This document shows, piece by piece, positions 1 through 5,727 of a stretch of DNA of 5,727 nt. Made by a program: the position numbers and the translations under genes. The notes under the pieces were generated by a model that searched no databases, had not been told where the DNA came from, and worked only from the letters and a program-made list of their open reading frames with translations. The stretch comes from an uncultured Micrococcaceae bacterium (GTDB taxonomy: Bacteria; Actinomycetota; Actinomycetes; Actinomycetales; Micrococcaceae). The DNA lies in assembly GCA_937896705.1 (NCBI GenBank), contig CALBOC010000176.1, positions 1 through 5,727 of the forward strand, given 5' to 3'. The stretch's first letter is position 1. The number at the start of each line of letters is the position of its first letter.

Positions 1-1128
1 GAAGCGATCAAAATGGCGCCCATTATTAAAGCCCTCGAAGCTTCTGACGTGTTGACATCATTCGTGACGGTCACCGGCCAGCATCGGGAGATGTTGGATC
101 AGGTCAACGAACTGTTCGGCATTGTCCCGGATCATGATCTCAATATAATTCAGCCCCGCCAGACGCTCAATGCCGTCATGGCAAAAAATATCTCCGGCCT
201 TGATGCGGTTTTGGGGGACGTGGCCCCGGATGCCGTGGTCGTCCAAGGCGATACCACCACGTCCACCGCAGGTGCCATCGCTGCGTTCAACCGGGGGATT
301 CCGGTGGTTCACGCCGAAGCGGGGTTGCGCTCGTTCAATATCTTCTCGCCCTTCCCAGAAGAAGCCAACCGCAAGATCACCACCCAGCTCGCCTCGCTGC
401 ATCTGGCACCCACTTCGGTATCGAAAGCCAACCTGTTGCGTGAAACGGTGCCGGCTGAAAATGTCTACATCACCGGCAACACTGTGATCGATGCGCTGTA
501 TGATGTCGTGGACAAGAAAGTGCCGTTTGAAGACGAGCGGCTGCAGCAGGTCGCAGCGGATGTCGCGGCCGGCCAGAAACTGGTGCTGGTCACCACCCAC
601 CGCCGGGAAAACCAGGGCGATGCCATGCGTGGCGTCGGTCGAGCGTTGGCCCGACTCGCCGATACCCACACCGATGTCGTCTTCGTGCTGCCAGCCCATA
701 AGAACCCAGTGGTCCGCGAAGCCATCTTGCCTTTCATCGAGGACAAGGCAAATGTTATCGTCACCGAGCCACTGGCCTACGGTCAATTTACCCATTTGAT
801 CAGTCTGTCCAATGTGGTCCTGACCGACTCTGGCGGCGTGCAGGAAGAAGCCCCAGGGCTGGGCAAACCCGTGTTAGTGATGCGGGAAAACACCGAACGT
901 CCCGAGGCGGTCACCGCCGGAACCGTCCGTCTGATCGGCACGGCAGAAGACCGCGTCTATACCGAGGTCACCACGCTGCTCACTGACGCAGCTGCTTATC
1001 ACGCGATGTCCGAAGCGGTGAACCCCTATGGTGACGGAAAAGCAGGTGCCCGCACCGTCTCGGCGATCGCCGAACTGCTCGGGGTCGGGGAACGGATGCC
1101 GGAATTTGATGACGGTCTGAACAACTAG
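1..1128 (+). CDS. wecB: UDP-N-acetylglucosamine 2-epimerase, non-hydrolysing (5' end beyond window)
   Basis: Interconverts UDP-GlcNAc and UDP-ManNAc in the cytoplasm, supplying ManNAc units for cell-wall or surface polymers. The reading frame is open from base 1 and begins EAIKMAP, the second half of the family's N-terminal GTRPEAIKMAP motif. The ATG at 13 is therefore an internal methionine, and about 10-14 residues are missing upstream. 375 residues are visible, fitting a family length of about 370-390. Motifs in order: GQHREMLDQ (76-102; this region takes part in allosteric UDP-GlcNAc binding in characterised bacterial homologues), QGDTTT (244-261), HAEAGLRS (310-333), PFPEEANR (349-372), TTHRREN (592-612), and DSGGVQEE (826-849) followed by GKPVLVMRENTERPEA, which binds nucleotide. 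The aspartate, two glutamates and histidine matching the known catalytic residues are all present, so the enzyme looks active. The C-terminus has the usual NPYGDGKA, then a short acidic tail. It ends in TAG 23 bases before smc on the same strand. Function is confident; the polymer served is unknown. Confidence 0.95.
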   Translation, partial: EAIKMAPIIKALEASDVLTSFVTVTGQHREMLDQVNELFGIVPDHDLNIIQPRQTLNAVMAKNISGLDAVLGDVAPDAVVVQGDTTTSTAGAIAAFNRGIPVVHAEAGLRSFNIFSPFPEEANRKITTQLASLHLAPTSVSKANLLRETVPAENVYITGNTVIDALYDVVDKKVPFEDERLQQVAADVAAGQKLVLVTTHRRENQGDAMRGVGRALARLADTHTDVVFVLPAHKNPVVREAILPFIEDKANVIVTEPLAYGQFTHLISLSNVVLTDSGGVQEEAPGLGKPVLVMRENTERPEAVTAGTVRLIGTAEDRVYTEVTTLLTDAAAYHAMSEAVNPYGDGKAGARTVSAIAELLGVGERMPEFDDGLNN

Positions 1129-1151
1129 TCGCCTTCAACTCACCTTCCCGC
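1129..1151 (+). other. wecB-smc spacer without a Shine-Dalgarno sequence
   Basis: The 23 bases between the wecB stop and the smc ATG are pyrimidine-rich (CCTTC and ACCTTCCC runs) and hold no GGAG, GAGG or AGGA stretch at a useful distance from the ATG. In the smc frame there is a TGA at 1110-1112 and no ATG, GTG or TTG between it and 1152, so the start is fixed despite the missing ribosome site. No TANNNT -10 element lies 7-12 bases before the ATG, which argues against a leaderless transcript. Translation by coupling or reinitiation from wecB is the simplest reading, but this is inference. Confidence 0.6.
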
Positions 1152-4100
1152 ATGTATCTCAAAACTCTGACCATCCGTGGTTTCAAGTCCTTTGCTTCAA
1201 AGACTACGTTCGACTTCGAACCGGGAATTACCTCGGTGATAGGCCCCAACGGGTCTGGTAAGTCGAATGTTGTCGACGCATTGGCTTGGGTCATGGGTGA
1301 GCAGGGTGTCAAAAACCTGCGCGGCGGCAAGATGGAAGACGTCATCTTCGCCGGCACCACCGGACGCGCACCGTTGGGGCGGGCCCAGGTCGAACTGACG
1401 ATCGATAATTCGGACGGCACGCTGCCCATCGAATATTCGGAAGTCACGATCTCGCGTACCTTATTTCGTTCCGGTGGTTCTGAATATCAAATCAATGGGA
1501 AAACCGCGCGCTTATTAGATATTCAAGAGCTCCTCTCGGACTCCGGGCTCGGTCGTGAAATGCATGTGATTGTTGGGCAAGGTCAGCTCGACAAGATTCT
1601 GCAAGCGACGCCCGAAGAACGTCGCGGGTTTATTGAAGAAGCCGCCGGGATTCTGAAACACCGGCGCAGGAAAGAGCGCTCGGAACGCAAGCTCGAGTCC
1701 ATGCGGGCGAACCTTGATCGCATCCGGGACCTGACTGACGAAGTGCACCGGCAGCTTGGACCGCTTTCGAAACAGGCCGCCACAGCGCGTAAGGCACAGC
1801 GCATTCAGCATGATGTCCAAGATGCTACCGCACGCCTGCTGGCCGATGACGTGGTCACACAGTCAGCGCGCCTACAAGAGCTCTTAGACGCGGATCACAA
1901 TCTCGAGCAGCAACAGACGGAGCTCACGCAGAAGCTCGAACAAGCCGAAGTGACCGGCAAAGAGCTGTCCGAAAAACTCGCTCACTCATCTCAAGCTGCA
2001 AACAGTGCGCGTGATCACCGCTATCAGCTGACGGCGCTTGCTGAGCGTTTCCGGTCTCTGGAGGCATTAGCGACCGAGCGGCTCAAAACTGCGTCGAGGC
2101 CACCGGTGGCCTCCTCAGGCCTCTCGCCGGAGGAAGCCAGTGAGCAGCTGTTGCAGAACGAACAGGCTCACCTACACAGCAAAGAGAAACTCGGCGAACT
2201 CCAGCACGCCCTTGAACAAGCCCAGGCTGCTCGAGAAGCAGCCGAGCGGAAGGCTCGCATTGCTCGAGAAACCTATACCCAGGTAGTGCGTGAGGAAGCG
2301 GATCAACAAAAATCATTCGCGCAAGCGGAAAGTCGCCGACAATCAGCCGAGACCAAACTATATGCATTACAAGCTGAACTTGCACGCGCAGAACAGGACG
2401 CGGGTTACAACACGGGGTCACTTGAGGAACTTCAGCAAGAAATCCAGCAGCTTGAATCCTCTCTAGTTCGCGCGGAACACGACCTTGAAACCTGTCGCCA
2501 ACACAAGGAAGAGCTCCAGCGACAAGCCCAAGAGGCACGAGAAGTGCGCGCAAGCGCAGAGAGAGCACTGAGTACCTCTCAAAGTGACGCGAGCGCGGCG
2601 CAAGCTCGCGCAGAAGTGCTGAAACAATCTTTACAACCCGATCCAGGGTCCGCACAAGCTGCGTTGCATGAATTGCAGCCACGCGATCTGGCAGAGATCT
2701 TAGATATCGAGCCCGGCTGGGAAGCCGCTATATCGGCGCTACTAGCCGGCTCTACCGATCGGGTGTGGCTGGACTCAGAGTTCCAGCTCTCAGAGGTGCT
2801 CGACCTATTGGAAGTCCAGAAGGTCTCCGATGTTCGGATCTTCCAGCCGGCTAAGACTGAATTGTCAGCCCCCAACTTCCCCGAGATAGTTAATGCTCTA
2901 CCAGCCCAGAAGGTGGTGTCGGTTCGCGAAGGTGCTTCAGAAGCATTTGACCATCTTCAGCGAGTACTATCCTCTGGGCTTGTTGTGGAGTCGCTAGCTC
3001 GGGCTCAGGAGATCCTGGCGGATCCGCAAATACTTCGACAGTGCCCGAATCTCAGTATTGCCACAAAGCAAGGGCACGTTTTGACACCGCACTGGATGGA
3101 CGTTCGCGGGGAGGGTGGAACCAGCTCCCTGGAACGTCGGGCGGTATATGATGCGGCCGCCACTGAACTAGAGTACCTCGAAGCAGCAATCGAGACGGCT
3201 CAAGAGGGGCTTGAAGAGGCTACCGAAGTTTATGAAGCGGCTCGAAACAGTCTGCAAGCATGCGATGCTGAGCTGCAAAACAAACAATCTCGTGTGACAA
3301 CACTACGAGAACGAATCGCGGTGCAACAGCGCAACCTGCAACAACAAACAGCAGCCCAGCAACGTAGCGAAGAACAGCGAACCAAACTTCGGGCGGATCT
3401 TGAGCAAGCACGCACTGCATATGAGCACGCCCAAGAACACTTCGACGCGCTGCAGGCCGCTGCCTCTCTGGATGACGGAAGCGCGCAGAGTGCAGATCAA
3501 GCCGCTGAAGCGCAGCAAGCTTCGGAACGCGAAGCCAGTGCCGCACGCGCTGCCGAAACCGAAGCTCGGCTCGCGTTGCGAACGGCCGAAAATACCGCGC
3601 AGCAAGCGGAACAACGTGTCGAACAAGCTCGACGCAGGCTATCTGCCGCCAAGATCGCGCAGCAAGAGTACCAGCGTGCCCTGATACGTCAACAACGTAC
3701 TGTACAGCGACTGACAAGCCTGAAGGACGGGATTGAGGTTGTAATTGACCGGATCGACGGCAGTATCGAACGTGCTGAACAAGATGCAGACGCCCTCGAA
3801 TACCAACGCGCCGAGCTGCAATCACAGGTCGACTCCGCTGAGCAAACGGTCAAGATGTCGCGAAGCCAATTGGCTAAGGTTCAGGAGCAGCTCCACGAGC
3901 GCCGTCTGGTGCGCCAGGAACACGAAATCAAATTGACACAATTGCATGAGCGGTCACTAAATGAGTTGGGGTATTCTCACCAGTATCTAGTGGCTCATTT
4001 TGGGCCAGACCAACCGGTCGATACCGGTGACGATGACGCCCTCGTCGCTCTCCCGTATAACCGGGGGGAGCAACAGAAGCGACTGCGTGCTGCCAAACGA

Positions 4101-4712
4101 GAACTCAAAGAACTCGGCAAGATTAATCCGCTGGCTTTAGAAGAATATAAAGCGGTTCAGGAACGCCACGAATACCTGAGCCAGCAGTTAGCGGATCTCG
4201 AGGACTCACGTCGCAACCTGCTCAAGATTATCGAAGATGTTAACGCCACGGTCTTGGAAGTATTCACCTCAGCATATGAGGATACCGCGGCGCAGTTTGA
4301 ACATGTGTTTGCCACAGTCTTCCCAGGGGGAGAGGGGCGTCTCTCCCTGACTGAGCCGGACAATATGCTCGAATCTGGTATCGAAGTCGAAGCGAGACCA
4401 GCTGGTAAAAAAGTCAAACGGCTCTCCCTCCTATCGGGTGGGGAGCGTTCGCTGGCCGCCATCGCGCTGCTCGTGTCTATTTTTAAAGCCAGACCATCAC
4501 CGTTCTACGTGATGGATGAAGTTGAGGCAGCGCTGGATGACACGAACCTGACGCGTTTATTGTCGATCTTCAAAGAACTCCAGCATGATTCCCAACTGAT
4601 TATCATTACGCACCAGAAGCGCACCATGGAGATTTCAGATGCACTCTATGGGGTATCAATGCGTGGCGACGGGGTCTCACAGGTCATCAGTCAAAGACTG
4701 CATCAAGCCTGA
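1152..4712 (+). CDS. smc: Chromosome segregation/condensation ATPase SMC, complete
   Basis: Structural maintenance of chromosomes protein. It dimerises at its hinge and, with ScpA and ScpB, forms the ATP-driven ring that compacts and separates sister chromosomes on the nucleoid. At 1186 aa it has the normal length for bacterial SMC. N-terminal head (about 1-165): MYLKTLTIRGFKSFA start, Walker A GPNGSGKS at 31-38, LRGGKMEDVIFAG at 56-68 with the DNA-sensing R-loop arginine R57, and Q-loop VGQGQ at 141-145. First coiled-coil arm about 166-495, broken by a Pro/Gly/Ser linker at 316-326 and a short GYNTGS break near 418-423. Hinge about 500-665, with EPGWEAA at 520-526, a Trp-containing loop (W648) and GEGGTSS at 653-659. 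Second arm about 665-985, Ala/Gln/Glu-rich, with a non-coil segment near 938-968. C-terminal head: LGKIN at 988-992, signature LSGGE at 1094-1098, Walker B YVMDE at 1119-1123, D-loop ALDD at 1127-1130, H-loop THQK at 1153-1156. All ATPase residues are intact. ATG 1152 is the only possible start. The 3' end overlaps the convergent transporter gene by 10 bases. Confidence 0.99.
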   Translation: MYLKTLTIRGFKSFASKTTFDFEPGITSVIGPNGSGKSNVVDALAWVMGEQGVKNLRGGKMEDVIFAGTTGRAPLGRAQVELTIDNSDGTLPIEYSEVTISRTLFRSGGSEYQINGKTARLLDIQELLSDSGLGREMHVIVGQGQLDKILQATPEERRGFIEEAAGILKHRRRKERSERKLESMRANLDRIRDLTDEVHRQLGPLSKQAATARKAQRIQHDVQDATARLLADDVVTQSARLQELLDADHNLEQQQTELTQKLEQAEVTGKELSEKLAHSSQAANSARDHRYQLTALAERFRSLEALATERLKTASRPPVASSGLSPEEASEQLLQNEQAHLHSKEKLGELQHALEQAQAAREAAERKARIARETYTQVVREEADQQKSFAQAESRRQSAETKLYALQAELARAEQDAGYNTGSLEELQQEIQQLESSLVRAEHDLETCRQHKEELQRQAQEAREVRASAERALSTSQSDASAAQARAEVLKQSLQPDPGSAQAALHELQPRDLAEILDIEPGWEAAISALLAGSTDRVWLDSEFQLSEVLDLLEVQKVSDVRIFQPAKTELSAPNFPEIVNALPAQKVVSVREGASEAFDHLQRVLSSGLVVESLARAQEILADPQILRQCPNLSIATKQGHVLTPHWMDVRGEGGTSSLERRAVYDAAATELEYLEAAIETAQEGLEEATEVYEAARNSLQACDAELQNKQSRVTTLRERIAVQQRNLQQQTAAQQRSEEQRTKLRADLEQARTAYEHAQEHFDALQAAASLDDGSAQSADQAAEAQQASEREASAARAAETEARLALRTAENTAQQAEQRVEQARRRLSAAKIAQQEYQRALIRQQRTVQRLTSLKDGIEVVIDRIDGSIERAEQDADALEYQRAELQSQVDSAEQTVKMSRSQLAKVQEQLHERRLVRQEHEIKLTQLHERSLNELGYSHQYLVAHFGPDQPVDTGDDDALVALPYNRGEQQKRLRAAKRELKELGKINPLALEEYKAVQERHEYLSQQLADLEDSRRNLLKIIEDVNATVLEVFTSAYEDTAAQFEHVFATVFPGGEGRLSLTEPDNMLESGIEVEARPAGKKVKRLSLLSGGERSLAAIALLVSIFKARPSPFYVMDEVEAALDDTNLTRLLSIFKELQHDSQLIIITHQKRTMEISDALYGVSMRGDGVSQVISQRLHQA
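4703..4712. other. Convergent 10-base stop-codon overlap (smc / MFS gene)
   Basis: The stretch TCAAGCCTGA holds both stop codons: TGA at 4710-4712 for smc on the plus strand and TGA (read from TCA at 4703-4705) for the transporter on the minus strand. The stretch is nearly its own reverse complement (TCAGGCTTGA), so both proteins end in Gln-Ala-stop, as CAA GCC TGA and CAG GCT TGA. No GC-rich hairpin followed by a T-run is visible on either strand here, so transcripts from the two sides probably overlap at their 3' ends. Confidence 0.9.
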
Positions 4713-5727
4713 TCCGAATCAGAGCGAGCTTGTTCGTGAGACCGCGACACAGTCGTCATGGAGCCTGTTATAGGCCGCTCTGCGATGACCCGTATGTTGG
4801 TTTCCGGTGCGAAAGTCCACACGATACAGGCCAAAGCAAGAATCCCGCCGGTAATAGCGAAACCTAGTTCGAAACCGTAGAAATCGACGACCCAACCGAT
4901 GAACAATGGGCCAATAATCGAGCCGACATCCGAAGCCATTTGCGCAGCTGACATGACCGTACCGGCTTTTCGCTCCTGACCCACCAGATCCGCAATCGCG
5001 GCTTGCTGCGGCGCGTTCATCAGGCCGGTACCCGCACCGGCGACCAGGGATGCCACAAAGAACAGCATCGGGTTAGTCATGAAGCCCAGGACACCGGTAC
5101 CGACAGCTGCCACGGCCAGACCAAGGACGATCAGCGGCTTCCGACCATATTTATCTGACAACCGCGAAGAGAACGTGACGGCAATAACATTGCCTGCAGC
5201 AAAGATCGATAATGCGACCGCAGCGGTCTGGGGTCCATCGAGGAAGAAACCCGTTCCTGCAAATGCGGCGGCAGCGAAGAGCGGCATGATGGCGTTTCGG
5301 ACACCAAAGGTCGCCCAACCATTAGCAAAGAATGAACCAAGTGCTGCACGGTAGGAGTGATCCTTAATTGCGTCACCGAAGTTCCACGCAACACGCTCGT
5401 CGACGACCTTGTGGCGCTTGCCGCCTTTCTGGCGATGCAATCCGAGATAAACCACAAAAGCGGCAATCAGCAGAGCCCCACCGTAAATCAAAAATGGTGC
5501 CCTTGGGCCCAGTGCGACTAGTAAACCACCGACCAGGGGTCCGGAGATATTCCCAATCAAAAATGCTGAGGCATAAGCACCTGACACTCGACCACGGATA
5601 TGCGGGGGAGATTTCGCAGCAAGAAAAGACATCGCTGAGACGGTAAACAGAGTAGATCCGAAACCGCCGAGACCACGAAAGATCAGCAGTTGAGTGTAGG
5701 TCTGCGCAAAAGCGACCGCGAACATCG
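4703..5727 (-). CDS. Major facilitator superfamily transporter, drug-efflux type (5' end beyond window)
   Basis: Inner-membrane secondary transporter, probably a proton-coupled exporter of the DHA1 type; the substrate cannot be told. The frame is open to the right edge, and the codons near 5725 lie at the TM3/TM4 boundary, so TM1-TM3 and the true start, roughly 90 residues, are outside. Counting from the methionine at 5725, 340 residues are visible. TM4 (about 11-33) holds LLIFRGLGGFGS, which resembles MFS motif B with its conserved arginine R17. TM5 (about 50-70) holds GNISGPLVGG, which resembles motif C of the antiporter subgroup. TM6 is about 74-95, followed by a basic central loop (LHRQKGGKRHK) expected in the cytoplasm. 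TM7-TM12 cover about 130-306, with a motif-A-like loop SDKYGRKP at 190-197 and IIGPLFIGW in TM11. A hydrophilic Ser/Asp-rich tail of about 30 residues follows. It is convergent with smc and has no evident functional link to it; its promoter is not in the window. A role as a sugar or metabolite MFS carrier is possible. Confidence 0.93.
   Translation of the reverse strand, partial: MFAVAFAQTYTQLLIFRGLGGFGSTLFTVSAMSFLAAKSPPHIRGRVSGAYASAFLIGNISGPLVGGLLVALGPRAPFLIYGGALLIAAFVVYLGLHRQKGGKRHKVVDERVAWNFGDAIKDHSYRAALGSFFANGWATFGVRNAIMPLFAAAAFAGTGFFLDGPQTAAVALSIFAAGNVIAVTFSSRLSDKYGRKPLIVLGLAVAAVGTGVLGFMTNPMLFFVASLVAGAGTGLMNAPQQAAIADLVGQERKAGTVMSAAQMASDVGSIIGPLFIGWVVDFYGFELGFAITGGILALACIVWTFAPETNIRVIAERPITGSMTTVSRSHEQARSDSDQA

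Noticed and set aside
52..57. TTGACA hexamer resembling a -35 box.
   Set aside because: No -10-like sequence lies 16-18 bases downstream, and it is inside the epimerase coding region.
130..139. Perfect 10-base palindrome GATCATGATC.
   Set aside because: It is a single copy in coding sequence, encodes Asp-His-Asp-Leu in the expected frame and has no partner site, so it is probably chance.
122..149. Promoter-like pair inside wecB: TTGTCC at 122-127 and a perfect TATAAT at 144-149, 16 bases apart.
   Set aside because: It lies in conserved coding sequence (Asn-Ile-Ile-Gln region), more than 1 kb before smc, with a weak -35. One AT-rich hexamer is expected by chance; 5'-end mapping would be needed to revive it.
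58..795. Long open frame (245 codons) antisense to wecB.
   Set aside because: It is a mirror of the strongly conserved epimerase, shows no recognisable domain and has no ribosome site; typical of antisense frames in GC-rich coding DNA.
3321..3660. Repeated CAA/CAG/GAA/GCA-rich words suggestive of a simple DNA repeat.
   Set aside because: They encode the Gln/Glu/Ala-rich second coiled-coil arm of SMC. The repetition follows heptad composition, is not tandem at the DNA level and does not break the frame.
2083..3825. Antisense open frames of about 200 codons (2083-2682 and 3220-3825) within smc.
   Set aside because: They lie opposite coiled-coil sequence of an intact gene. Their composition follows from the reverse complement of Glu/Gln/Ala codons, and no family is recognisable.
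4720..4782. Inverted repeat CAGAGCG (4720-4726) / CGCTCTG (4776-4782), with a small hairpin GCCT-GTTAT-AGGC (4763-4775) abutting the second arm; a candidate terminator for smc.
   Set aside because: The outer stem has only 7 pairs across a loop of about 49 bases, the inner stem only 4 pairs, and no T-run follows on either strand. The whole stretch codes for the transporter's C-terminal region.

Overview
This window carries three protein-coding genes and almost no non-coding DNA. The likely source is an actinobacterium, probably of the Micrococcales/Micrococcaceae type with moderate GC (mid-to-high 50s percent by eye). The main evidence is the SMC protein. Its C-terminal head has the actinobacterial wording (NPLALEEY, FPGGEGRL, EARPAGKKVKRLSLLSGGE, FKARPSPFY, THQKRTMEISDALYGV, MRGDGVSQVISQRL), and its hinge has a tryptophan-containing loop before the glycine motif. 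Genus-level placement is not possible from the sequence alone.

Layout: (1) Bases 1-1128, plus strand, hold a UDP-N-acetylglucosamine 2-epimerase (wecB/mnaA type). The window edge cuts it inside the N-terminal GTRPEAIK motif, so roughly a dozen codons are missing. (2) After a 23-base spacer with no Shine-Dalgarno sequence, bases 1152-4712, plus strand, hold a complete chromosome-segregation ATPase, smc (1186 aa), with both ATPase half-heads, two coiled-coil arms of near-equal length and a hinge. (3) Bases 4703-5727, minus strand, hold an MFS efflux-type transporter. It is convergent with smc, and the two stop codons lie inside a 10-base overlap. Its first three transmembrane helices lie beyond the right edge. 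No stretch over 300 bases lacks a gene; the only intergenic DNA is the 23-base spacer.

Functionally the three genes do not form one pathway. The epimerase makes UDP-ManNAc for cell-wall or surface polysaccharide, SMC compacts and helps segregate the chromosome with ScpA/ScpB, and the transporter exports an unknown small molecule. wecB and smc are probably co-transcribed. Three expected items are absent: an ftsY gene directly after smc (a common actinobacterial neighbour), an intrinsic terminator between the convergent genes, and any parS-like site. I found no RNA gene, mobile element, CRISPR array or sign of an undescribed system. The points worth a second look are the SD-less smc start, the convergent stop overlap, the cluster of CTA/ATA codons in the smc hinge, and the gene order.
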